This document shows, in pieces, positions 1-6,628 of a stretch of 7,005 nucleotides of DNA. Every line of letters begins with the position of its first letter. The first letter of the stretch is position 1. The DNA lies in the NCBI GenBank assembly GCA_027011235.1, contig JALVAI010000074.1:1-7005 (forward strand), written 5' to 3'. The position numbers and the translations under genes are program-made. A model generated the notes under the pieces. The model made no database searches and was not told where the DNA came from. It saw only the letters and a list, made by a program, of their open reading frames with translations. This DNA is from Desulfobulbaceae bacterium (GTDB taxonomy: Bacteria > Desulfobacterota > Desulfobulbia > Desulfobulbales > Desulfobulbaceae).

Positions 1-1683
1 GTTCTCCTCTCCCTGATTTTAACAGTCGCCACCCTTGGTATGCCCAGGCTTATGCAGATCGGCATCGACGAATTCATGGCCGCAGGTGCCCTTGCTCCGG
101 CGGCACGGATCAGTGGTCTTGGTCGGCTGGCCCGGGAATATGGAATGCTGATCGGGCTGGTCTTTGCATCCGGATTTTTTCAGGTGGTGCTTCTGGAGTG
201 GACAGGGCAGATGATCATGCACAGGCTGCGCAATCGTCTCTTTCACCATATTTTGGGTTTGAGGGTACAGTTTTTTCAAAAGCAGCCGACCGGCAGACTG
301 GTGACCCGGCTGACCAATGACATTCAGAACATGCATGAGATGTTCACCTCGGTCCTGGTGACCCTGTTCAATGATCTTCTCAAACTAACAGGCATTCTTG
401 TCGCCCTGTACCTGATGAATGTTCGCCTGGCCATGCTGATGACGATTTTTCTGCCGGCATCCCTGGTGGTAACCCTTGTTTTTTCCCGTCTGGCCAGGGA
501 GCGGTTCCGGGCAATTCGCAGGCAACTGGCCAGGTTAAACAGCTTTATGCAGGAAGCGGTTGCCAATATGGCCATTGTTCAAATTTATGGCCGCACGCAA
601 AAGGTTGTCGATGAATACACCGACCTCTGCGACGGCTACCTGCAGCGCACCTTTGCCCAGATCCGCCTGTTTGCCGGATTTTTTCCCTTGACCGAATTCA
701 TGAGCGCCCTGGCCGTGGCCCTGATCCTCTGGTACGGCGGCGGCCAGGTCCTGCGCCGTCAGTTGAGCCTTGGACAACTGGTGGCATTTCTCTCCTACAT
801 GCGGCTTTTTTTTCAACCCCTGCGCGAGCTGTCCCAGAAATATTCCATTGTCCAGTCGGCCATGGCGTCAGCGGAGCGCATTTTCCAGATCCTGGATACG
901 GATGAGGTGCTTCCGGTCAGGGAACCTGTGTACAGGCCGGAAACCATCAGGGGAGAGGTGCGGTTTGATCATGTAAGTTTCTCCTATGGCAGAGACAACC
1001 AGGTGTTGAGAAACCTGACCTTTTCCCTTGCCCCGGGCAGGGTTTCCGCCCTGGTCGGACCAACCGGCTCCGGAAAATCCACCCTGGCCGGATTGCTTGT
1101 CAGGTTTTATGATCCGGATACGGGTACTATCTATCTTGATGATGTTGATCTGCGCCATTATCCCCTGCCTGTATTGCGCACCCTTGTCGGCATTATCATG
1201 CAGGAGGTCTTTCTCCTGCCGGATACGGTACGGGAAAATATCATTGCGGGCGCAGATATTTCCGAAGATGAAATCGCTACCCTTGTCCGGACAACTGGAC
1301 TGGCGGACCTGGTTGGGAGGCTGCCCGACGGCCTGGACACGGTTATCGGTGAAGGCGGGGTCGAGCTTTCCGCAGGAGAAAAACAGTTGATCGCCTTTGT
1401 CAGGGTGCTGGCCAGAAAGCCGGGCCTGCTTATTTTTGACGAGGCAACCGCGGCCATTGACACCGAGGGCGAAAACATTCTTGAACGGGCCGTGGAGCAG
1501 GGTTTTCATGATCGAACGGTGCTGGTGATTGCCCACCGCTTGTCAACCGTTCGGCGGGCGGACCATATCCTGGTTATGGACCGGGGCCGCATTGTTGAAC
1601 AGGGAACCCATGATGAACTGATCACAAATAAGGGTCTCTATGCCAGGCTGGTCCGGCTGGATTTACGTGGTAACAGAGAGTGA
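1..1683 (+). CDS. ABC exporter half-transporter (MdlB/TmrB-like, fused permease-ATPase), 5' truncated
   Basis: The frame is open from base 1, and the residues before the first ATG (base 40) read as a first transmembrane helix (LLSLILTVATLG). The true start is therefore outside the window and ATG 40 is internal; 560 residues are visible. The first ~300 residues form the six-helix exporter membrane domain, and the rest is the ATPase. Walker A GPTGSGKST is at bases 1057-1083, the Q-loop is in GIIMQEVFLL (~1189-1218), the signature is LSAGE (1366-1380), Walker B is LLIFDE (1426-1443) with the catalytic Glu present, the D-loop is AAIDTE, and the switch His is at 1534 (IAHRLS). In this family ATP hydrolysis drives export of lipids, drugs or peptides across the inner membrane as a homo- or heterodimer. 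The LSAGE signature and DEATAAIDTE tail resemble MdlB/YheH-type halves, so a partner half-transporter gene may lie just upstream (inference). The substrate cannot be told from sequence. It ends in TGA 24 bp before the convergent sensor gene. Confidence 0.93.
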   Translation, partial: VLLSLILTVATLGMPRLMQIGIDEFMAAGALAPAARISGLGRLAREYGMLIGLVFASGFFQVVLLEWTGQMIMHRLRNRLFHHILGLRVQFFQKQPTGRLVTRLTNDIQNMHEMFTSVLVTLFNDLLKLTGILVALYLMNVRLAMLMTIFLPASLVVTLVFSRLARERFRAIRRQLARLNSFMQEAVANMAIVQIYGRTQKVVDEYTDLCDGYLQRTFAQIRLFAGFFPLTEFMSALAVALILWYGGGQVLRRQLSLGQLVAFLSYMRLFFQPLRELSQKYSIVQSAMASAERIFQILDTDEVLPVREPVYRPETIRGEVRFDHVSFSYGRDNQVLRNLTFSLAPGRVSALVGPTGSGKSTLAGLLVRFYDPDTGTIYLDDVDLRHYPLPVLRTLVGIIMQEVFLLPDTVRENIIAGADISEDEIATLVRTTGLADLVGRLPDGLDTVIGEGGVELSAGEKQLIAFVRVLARKPGLLIFDEATAAIDTEGENILERAVEQGFHDRTVLVIAHRLSTVRRADHILVMDRGRIVEQGTHDELITNKGLYARLVRLDLRGNRE

Positions 1684-1707
1684 GGCCCGAAACAGGAAAC
1701 ATCCAGA

Positions 1708-3282
1708 TCATGCCCGGTTCCGGGCCGGGGTGTTCTGCAGCACGTAGCTGATCATCTGGCTCGGTGAGAGCTTGACCGAAGAGGGGCCGGAGCGGATATA
1801 AAATTCTTCATTCTTGCCGATTTTCAAAAAGACCGGCCGCCCGGCCCGGACAACGTCGATCATCAGTACATCTTTTTCTTCGCTGTTCAACAGGGAGATG
1901 GTGACAAAGCCGGAAAATTCCGCCCCTATATGCTGGTTGATCAGGTTCTTGATATGAAGCAGACAACGGTCATTGTTTGCAAACCCATCGGCATCAAGGC
2001 CGATGATACGTCCGTCATCATCAACACCTATCAGCAGGGTGCCGCCCTTTGAGTTCATAAACGCGACCACTGTTTTCAGCCAGGCAAATTCTATCTCCTT
2101 GCCCCTTTTTCCACTTTTAAGATTGGTCCGGACCGTTGACTTGAATTCAACAGCGGCCCCTTCACCCTGGTTGATAAGGGCATGTAGACGCACGACAGGA
2201 TCCGTCTCCATTGGTGCGCCCTGCCCGAATCCGCCGTTTTTCCAGATCATAAAGAGCAGCAGCACACCGCCTGCGATTGCGACCAGAAAATCGGTGAGAT
2301 CAATCCGAAACAGGGTGTTGTGCAGATTTGTCAGCAACTCTTTTTCCGGCGCCGCCACCCCTATCCAGAATGTCGACCGGCCCTGGACCAGTGGCTGCAG
2401 GGAACCAAGCCATTGCTGCGAACCAGAGGAAAAGCGTATGGTTTCCAAGACAGGCCGGCCAGCCTTTTTCCAGGTATTGACAAGAGGGGCCAGCAGCTTG
2501 TTCGTCTCGATGGCGCCTTCTTTTCCAGCGGCCTCGTTTGCCGGTAGAATTGAATTCTCCGCGGCATTGACAAGAAATATTATGCCAGGCGTTTTGCCCT
2601 GGTCGTGATGCATTAACTGTTGAATCTGATCCAGGGATATGTCTATGCCAAAGACGTAAAAAGATTTTTTCCTTGCAGGCCTGTCCCAGGAAACACTGGC
2701 GGTGATTCCTTCTTTTCCTATCTCCTTAAAGCTATACAGAGATGTCCAGAAAATTTTTCCATCGCGCCCATGATGAAACCATGGCCGTTTTCGCGGGTCA
2801 TAGCGGGTGGATTTTTCATGGCTGGCAAGACCTTTTTCAGGCTGTTTCCAGGTGGTATACATAGCCCTGGCACCCTGGCCTCCAGGTCGTGTTACTCTGG
2901 TCAGCCAATGATCATCTTTGTGGAGCAAAAAGTATTCCCAGCCGCTGTTGTCTGCCAGTAACACGCCGGAAATACGTTTTTGTTTATCAATAAAAGGGAA
3001 AAATTTTTTATTGAGAGAGATGGTGTCCCTGGAATCAAGGACGCCGTTTTTACCCCAGTCTCGAACAATTGTGAGCTTTTCCTCAATGGTACTGAAAAAA
3101 TTACGTAATCCACCAAGCTCCTTGGCGTTTATCTCCTGGAGCATGGAAGCGGCGACATCGGATTTGATCCGCAGATACTGATAGAGATTAAGACAAAAGA
3201 GAATAAAAAGAAATCCGGCCAGGGACAGAGCCAGGGACAGAAAAAGAGATTTTTTCCGGATCGGCGGTGTTGGTAAATGCAT
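1708..3282 (-). CDS. Membrane sensor: periplasmic dCache-like domain + TM + cytoplasmic AlbA_2 (Schlafen-like) domain
   Basis: A 524-residue protein. TM1 is at ~12-36 after a basic RKK. A ~290-residue periplasmic region (~38-325) carries YDPRKRPWF (161-169), a signature of dCache-type sensor domains, and FGIDISLDQI (211-220), a typical strand-helix of such domains. TM2 is at ~329-347. A short linker leads to an AlbA_2 domain (~370-505, formerly AAA_4), shown by EGAAVEFKST (374-383), KTVVAFMNSKGGTLLIGVDDDG (403-424, split motif: K403, N410, G413-G414, G419, D421-D423) and FYIRSG (494-499). dCache domains bind small molecules, often amino or carboxylic acids. AlbA_2 occurs in putative DNA-binding regulators and in Schlafen RNases. 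No kinase, HAMP, GGDEF or methyl-accepting region is present. The likely role is ligand-controlled nucleic-acid binding or cleavage at the membrane (inference). The start is ATG 3282: an in-frame TGA lies upstream and the next Met (47) falls after TM1. No clear Shine-Dalgarno is seen. It lies 57 bp downstream of the binding-lipoprotein gene. Confidence 0.85.
   Translation of the reverse strand: MHLPTPPIRKKSLFLSLALSLAGFLFILFCLNLYQYLRIKSDVAASMLQEINAKELGGLRNFFSTIEEKLTIVRDWGKNGVLDSRDTISLNKKFFPFIDKQKRISGVLLADNSGWEYFLLHKDDHWLTRVTRPGGQGARAMYTTWKQPEKGLASHEKSTRYDPRKRPWFHHGRDGKIFWTSLYSFKEIGKEGITASVSWDRPARKKSFYVFGIDISLDQIQQLMHHDQGKTPGIIFLVNAAENSILPANEAAGKEGAIETNKLLAPLVNTWKKAGRPVLETIRFSSGSQQWLGSLQPLVQGRSTFWIGVAAPEKELLTNLHNTLFRIDLTDFLVAIAGGVLLLFMIWKNGGFGQGAPMETDPVVRLHALINQGEGAAVEFKSTVRTNLKSGKRGKEIEFAWLKTVVAFMNSKGGTLLIGVDDDGRIIGLDADGFANNDRCLLHIKNLINQHIGAEFSGFVTISLLNSEEKDVLMIDVVRAGRPVFLKIGKNEEFYIRSGPSSVKLSPSQMISYVLQNTPARNRA
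3217..3240. repeat. Tandem 12-bp direct repeat inside TM1 of the sensor gene
   Basis: Two adjacent 12-bp units, GGCCAGGGACAG and AGCCAGGGACAG, differ only in the first base. On the minus strand they encode a doubled LSLA-type stretch in the first transmembrane helix. The unit is a multiple of three, so slippage would change helix length by four residues without a frameshift. Confidence 0.7.
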
Positions 3283-3339
3283 GGCAGTAGGATGGCAAAA
3301 GAGATCTGTGGCTCAGGCCTGTGTCCCTGGAGAAAAGAG

Positions 3340-4143
3340 TTACTGGCTATTGTAAACGGACCGATAAAAGGGGATCCAGTGAACAATCATCTGCTGCAGT
3401 TTACCGGAGTCGCGCAAATTCTTCAAATACGCGTTAGCGGCCTGAAGCAATTTTTGATCATCCCGTCGTATGCCCCAGGCAAGGTGTTCGCGACTGAGAG
3501 GAACGGTGACCGGGACAATTCCCTTGTCCGCATATTTGGCGCCAAGGTAGAGATTCATCGACAGATCATAAACAAAGGCATCGATTCTCCTGTCAAGCAA
3601 TGCCTGTACGCCGTGGCCAGCATCCTTGAAATGAAGAACAGCTCCCTTGGCCTTGTGCTGGAGTATCAGCAGATCGCCGGTGGTGGCGTCAACCGTGCCG
3701 ACTTTTACAATCGGACTCAGGAGGTCGGTCAGGCCATCACCGAATTTACTTATATCCCGCAGTCGTACCAGGGCGATCTGGCCGGTGACCATGTAGGGTT
3801 TTGAAAAGGAAATCCGATAATCACGGGCCCTGGTAATGGTCATTGCCGACATAATAATATCGGTTTTGCCTGCAAGCAGGGCCGGTATCTGTTCGGGCCA
3901 GGGAAGTTCAACAAAGACAAGCCTGCGCTTGGTATATTGGGCCAATCCTTTGGCGAAATCAGCCTCCAAGCCGGCAATGTGGCCATGCTCATGAAAGGCC
4001 ATGGGAGGGGCGTCGGGCGAAATGCCAACCCGGAGAACAACCTGTTGGCTGTCCGGGCCTGCCGGATTATTGTTGGTGTGGTGCATCACACAACCGGTGA
4101 GCAACAGACAGCAGCCGATAAACAGGAAAAGAGCTTTTTTCAT
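3340..4143 (-). CDS. Family 3 periplasmic solute-binding lipoprotein (amino-acid type)
   Basis: A 267-residue protein. It has a lipoprotein signal, KK then a hydrophobic run ending LLLTGC, with the lipidated Cys at 18 and Val at +2, which favours outer-membrane or non-retained localisation by the E. coli rule. The mature part is a bacterial extracellular solute-binding family 3 domain (~35-260): LRVGISPDAPPMAF (37-50), GLEADFAKGLA (58-68), DIIMSAMTIT (95-104) and FSKPYMVTGQ (113-122). By alignment to HisJ/LAO from memory, R107 and D193 (in RIDAFVYDLS) match residues that hold the alpha-carboxylate and alpha-amino groups, so an amino acid or related ligand is likely; the exact ligand is unknown. 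No amino-acid ABC permease or ATPase lies next to it. The downstream gene is instead a Cache-type sensor, suggesting a signalling role (inference). The start is chosen by the signal peptide. The bases just before it (ACCCCTGCT) show no good Shine-Dalgarno. Confidence 0.9.
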   Translation of the reverse strand: MKKALFLFIGCCLLLTGCVMHHTNNNPAGPDSQQVVLRVGISPDAPPMAFHEHGHIAGLEADFAKGLAQYTKRRLVFVELPWPEQIPALLAGKTDIIMSAMTITRARDYRISFSKPYMVTGQIALVRLRDISKFGDGLTDLLSPIVKVGTVDATTGDLLILQHKAKGAVLHFKDAGHGVQALLDRRIDAFVYDLSMNLYLGAKYADKGIVPVTVPLSREHLAWGIRRDDQKLLQAANAYLKNLRDSGKLQQMIVHWIPFYRSVYNSQ

Positions 4144-4216
4144 AGCAGGGGTATTTAGTAAGAAATTTTATAATGATGAAGGGATACCTTAAAGGTGACC
4201 TAAAGAAAATTTTTCA
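4144..4216 (-). promoter_or_regulatory. AT-rich intergenic region, candidate promoter for the binding-protein/sensor pair
   Basis: This is the only sizeable gap in the minus-strand cluster, and it is clearly more AT-rich than its flanks. Read on the minus strand, TATAAA (4172-4167) resembles a -10 box and lies 23 bp before the ATG, which would give a short 5' leader. No good -35 match is seen at the proper spacing; TTTAAG at 4193-4188 is weak. Two overlapping short palindromes (4186-4201) lie where a -35 box would be. Read-through from the upstream lipid-transport genes is equally possible, since no convincing terminator is visible. Confidence 0.3.
4186..4201. promoter_or_regulatory. Two overlapping short palindromes, possible operator
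   Basis: ACCTTAAAGGT (4186-4196) is an 11-bp palindrome with a single central base. AGGTGACCT (4193-4201) is a second one sharing four bases with it. They sit upstream of the candidate -10 box of the binding-lipoprotein gene, so a regulator could bind there. Short palindromes also arise often by chance, and no known regulator consensus was recognised. Confidence 0.2.
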
Positions 4217-4219
4217 TTT

Positions 4220-4846
4220 TCAGGGCTGTTCCAGAGCAAGAGTTGTTAAAAAGGCACCGATTTTGTCACTCAGCATGGCAACCGCTGACGAGGCCGCGCT
4301 GACATAGCCGCTGTAATCGCCACTGTTCACCGGTACGGTCGCGGAAAAAGTTCGATGGGCCAGCACCTGTTTTTTATGATTATCACTAAGTGTCCAGGTG
4401 CCTCTACAGGTAAATCCCCTTTGCAGGTCACCGTCAAAGCGGGTCAGCTTTACCTCAAGCAGCATATCCGGTTTGGCAAAACGGGGGCCTGGAAAGGTGA
4501 AAACCGTCTCTGTGATCTGTTGGCGACGGATATCCTGGGCAAGGACTCTGGTGAGCTGTTCCTGCAGAGAACCGGCCCAGAGATGGGTTGCCGCTGGTTG
4601 CAGTGTGGACAGGGAAGGACGAAGAAGAAGGGCGGGACTTGCGTTTATCGAGGGCAGTTCAACGGGCATCAGTATGAGGGATTGCTTGAGAACAACATGG
4701 TGTCTTATCGGAGCGTGGTATGGGGTGGGGTAGAGGGCGTACTCATGGATGGCAGGGGTGGAGCCGATACAACCGGAAAGCAGAATCAGGGAAAGGCCCA
4801 GGATGGTGAAAAATCCATTGCGCGTCCAGAGTAAAAAATATTTCAT
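4220..4846 (-). CDS. ABC-type transport auxiliary lipoprotein (PqiC/YmbA family)
   Basis: A 208-residue protein. The signal sequence ends LILLSGC, so Cys26 is the predicted lipidation site, followed by Ile at +2, consistent with outer-membrane sorting. The mature part matches the ABC_trans_aux (former DUF330) pattern: YALYP near the N terminus (36-40), HLWAGSLQEQLTRVLAQDI (88-106), LEVKLTRFDGD (130-140), and a closing helix in GDYSGYVSAASSAVAMLSDKI (split motif, 177-196). In E. coli the homologue PqiC is an outer-membrane lipoprotein that works with the MCE protein PqiB; here it should be the outer-membrane end of the MCE system. Its ATG overlaps the TGA of the MCE gene by four bases (ATGA), indicating translational coupling. 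An AGGA nine bases before the ATG can serve as ribosome binding site. Confidence 0.87.
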   Translation of the reverse strand: MKYFLLWTRNGFFTILGLSLILLSGCIGSTPAIHEYALYPTPYHAPIRHHVVLKQSLILMPVELPSINASPALLLRPSLSTLQPAATHLWAGSLQEQLTRVLAQDIRRQQITETVFTFPGPRFAKPDMLLEVKLTRFDGDLQRGFTCRGTWTLSDNHKKQVLAHRTFSATVPVNSGDYSGYVSAASSAVAMLSDKIGAFLTTLALEQP

Positions 4847-5853
4847 GGCCTGGTTTCCTTTCTGCCGGTTAGCAGGGCATTGGGGTGCCGCTGCAGATAA
4901 TCGGAGAGTTGGGAGACAGAACGGGCTGTTTTTGCAATATCCCTTAGAGTTGACTGGAGTTCATATTGCAGGGGCGAACCGCTGTCCGTGAGCTGGGCAA
5001 GGTTGTCGGCAACCGTTAATAATTTGTCCAGGGTGTCGTTCATCTTCACAAAACTGGTCTGCAGTTGTTTGAGAATTGGAGAAACCTCGCCACCTGTTTT
5101 TTCGATCACCCTCTGGGTACTGGTGACAAGCTCGGAGATATCGGCAAGGGTTTTGGTAAGATCATGCGCAAGGCCCGGCACCTGTTTTTCAAGGCTTGCA
5201 GCCAATTTGTCCAGACGGACCAGGGTGGAATTGAACAGGGGGATGGTCTTTTTCAGCTCCTTTGAAGACAGGATATGATTGATCCTGTCCAGGGCTGAAA
5301 CAGTTTTGTCGATCATGTCCTTAAGCGGCAGGTTTTCCAGGGTCTGGGTGAACTGCTCAAGCCCTGAGGGCAGGGTGGGAATCTCTATGTATTGCTGCTG
5401 ATCTCCATAAAACCTGGCCGTGGTTTCCGGGGCAAAGGCAAATTCAATATAGAGTTTACCGGTGACAATGGAGCTCATTTTCAGTTTGGCACGTAATCCC
5501 CGCCGGATAAGACTTTTAAAAAATTCTTCCGGGGTGTCAAAACCGGCCTCCCTGTAGTGGGTGGTGCCGGTGGAGGTCTGTTCCTGGATGTCAATATATA
5601 CCGGAATAGTATAACGATTTTTTTCCGGGTCGAAATTAATGGCAATTTTTCCGACCTTACCTATGGTTACCCCGCGATAGGTCACAGGCGCACCGATATC
5701 CAACCCATGCAGGGAACCTTGGAAATAGAGAACGCAGCGATAGGTCTTTTCATTGAAGCGCAGGTTGCCAACGGTGAGAAGGGCAAAGACGGTGATGGCA
5801 ATGGCGCCGATGACAAAGCTGCCAATGAGTGTTGGATTACCCTGTTTACTCAT
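4843..5853 (-). CDS. MCE-domain lipid-transport protein (MlaD family, single MCE domain with long helical tail)
   Basis: A 336-residue protein. One TM helix (~8-29) anchors it in the inner membrane, followed by one MCE domain (~36-158) with GAPVTYRGVTIGKVGKI (54-70), RRGLRAKLKMSSIVTGKLYIEF (split motif, 118-139) and PTLPSGLEQF (159-168). Residues ~165-320 are Leu/Thr-rich and helical, probably an oligomeric coiled coil, ending DYLQRHPNALLTGRK (318-332). In this family the MCE rings form a hydrophobic channel or shuttle for phospholipids between membranes. The GLRA...TGKLYIEF segment and the RHPNALLTGRK tail look more like PqiB/LetB than E. coli MlaD (about 183 residues), yet the partner genes are MlaE/MlaF-like. 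Its ATG lies inside the 3' end of the ATPase gene (8-bp overlap, ATGAGTAA), and its stop overlaps the lipoprotein start. Confidence 0.93.
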   Translation of the reverse strand: MSKQGNPTLIGSFVIGAIAITVFALLTVGNLRFNEKTYRCVLYFQGSLHGLDIGAPVTYRGVTIGKVGKIAINFDPEKNRYTIPVYIDIQEQTSTGTTHYREAGFDTPEEFFKSLIRRGLRAKLKMSSIVTGKLYIEFAFAPETTARFYGDQQQYIEIPTLPSGLEQFTQTLENLPLKDMIDKTVSALDRINHILSSKELKKTIPLFNSTLVRLDKLAASLEKQVPGLAHDLTKTLADISELVTSTQRVIEKTGGEVSPILKQLQTSFVKMNDTLDKLLTVADNLAQLTDSGSPLQYELQSTLRDIAKTARSVSQLSDYLQRHPNALLTGRKETRP

Positions 5854-6622
5854 ACATCCATTCCGGTGGTTTTCCGGTCCCCCGGGTCAGGAAATCCCTG
5901 ACCACGGGATTGGTTGTTTCTCGGACCATTGTTTTGGGATTGCCGGTTGCCAGCATGGTCCTGGCGTCCCTGTCGAGGAAGACTGCGTTGGTGGCAATGG
6001 AATAAATTGACGCCAGTTCATGGGTGACTATTATAACAGTTGCACCAAGACTGTCACGAAGTTCCAGAATAAGCTCATCCAGACGTCTGGATGAGATCGG
6101 ATCCAGGCCGGCGGATGGTTCATCGAAAAATAAAAATTCCGGGTCAAGGGCAATGGCCCTGGCAAGGGCCGCTCTTTTACGCATGCCGCCCGAAAGCTCG
6201 GACGGGTAAAAGCCGCCAAATCCGTCCAGACCAACCAGGGAGAGCTTGAATTCCACCAGCTCACAGATTACAGAGGGGCGCAGGCCGGTATATCGCTGCA
6301 GGGGCAGGGCAACATTTTCCGCCAGGGTCATGGAGCTCCAGAGGGCGCCGCTTTGGTACAGGACCCCAGCCCGGCGCATGATCCGCTGCCTGTCCTCTTC
6401 ATCCCCTGCCCAGAAATCCTTTTCGCCATACAGGATCCGGCCCTTGGCCGGTCGTTTCAGGCCGATCAGATGCCTGAGCATGGTAGATTTTCCGCATCCC
6501 GAACCTCCCATGATAATAAAGATGTCTCCCCGCTTGATGGTAAAGGTAACGTGTTCCAGGAGGACAAAATCACCATAAGCAGATGTGACGTCTATCACTG
6601 AAAGGACATTTTTCGTACTCAT
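5846..6622 (-). CDS. mlaF: MlaF-type ABC transporter ATP-binding protein
   Basis: A 258-residue ATPase, complete with all motifs: Walker A GGSGCGKST (39-47), Q-loop Gln90 in VLYQSGALWSSMT, signature LSGGMRKR (143-150), Walker B FLFFDEP (163-169) with catalytic Glu168, D-loop SAGLDP, and switch His201 (VTHEL). The Q-loop wording YQSGALWSSMT and the Met in LSGGM are hallmarks of the MlaF/Mkl group that powers MCE lipid transporters. It works in the cytoplasm on the MlaE permease. It begins 6 bp after the permease stop and overlaps the MCE gene by 8 bp, so the three are surely one transcript. No strong Shine-Dalgarno precedes ATG 6622, in line with coupling to permease translation. A perfect 22-bp palindrome lies in its coding region just past the D-loop. 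Confidence 0.95.
   Translation of the reverse strand: MSTKNVLSVIDVTSAYGDFVLLEHVTFTIKRGDIFIIMGGSGCGKSTMLRHLIGLKRPAKGRILYGEKDFWAGDEEDRQRIMRRAGVLYQSGALWSSMTLAENVALPLQRYTGLRPSVICELVEFKLSLVGLDGFGGFYPSELSGGMRKRAALARAIALDPEFLFFDEPSAGLDPISSRRLDELILELRDSLGATVIIVTHELASIYSIATNAVFLDRDARTMLATGNPKTMVRETTNPVVRDFLTRGTGKPPEWMYE
6074..6095. repeat. Perfect 22-bp palindrome inside the mlaF coding region
   Basis: The left half CTCATCCAGAC is followed directly by its exact reverse complement, with no spacer and no mismatch. Symmetry breaks at the next base on each side (G6073, A6096). On the minus strand it encodes the SSRRLDE segment (residues ~177-183) after the D-loop. The protein sequence here is ordinary for the family, so codon choice alone could have produced it. 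Confidence 0.75.
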
Positions 6623-6628
6623 GCGTCT

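Noticed and set aside
40..42. ATG 40 as the start of the exporter gene
   Set aside because: The frame is open to base 1 and the preceding residues continue a transmembrane helix, so the start lies outside the window.
806..813. Run of eight T in the exporter gene as a phase-variation tract
   Set aside because: It encodes an ordinary Leu-Phe-Phe in a conserved RLFFQPL segment; the frame is intact and eight bases is a modest run.
868..1536. Long open frame antisense to the exporter ATPase
   Set aside because: It lies wholly opposite a strongly conserved ATPase, and its translation shows no domain, signal or membrane pattern; it is a shadow of the coding strand.
1684..1726. GC-rich inverted repeats between the convergent genes (GGCCCG...CGGGCC and GCCCGG-TT-CCGGGC) as a terminator
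   Set aside because: There is no T-run on either strand after the stems, the inner loop is only two bases, and most of it lies in the last codons of the sensor gene.
3303..3330. CAGGCCTG palindrome region as a terminator between binding protein and sensor
   Set aside because: The symmetric core is only eight bases, it has no loop and no T-run follows, so read-through is more likely.
3129..3386. Small open frame bridging the sensor and binding-protein genes on the minus strand
   Set aside because: It overlaps both real genes in another frame and has no ribosome site or recognisable motif.
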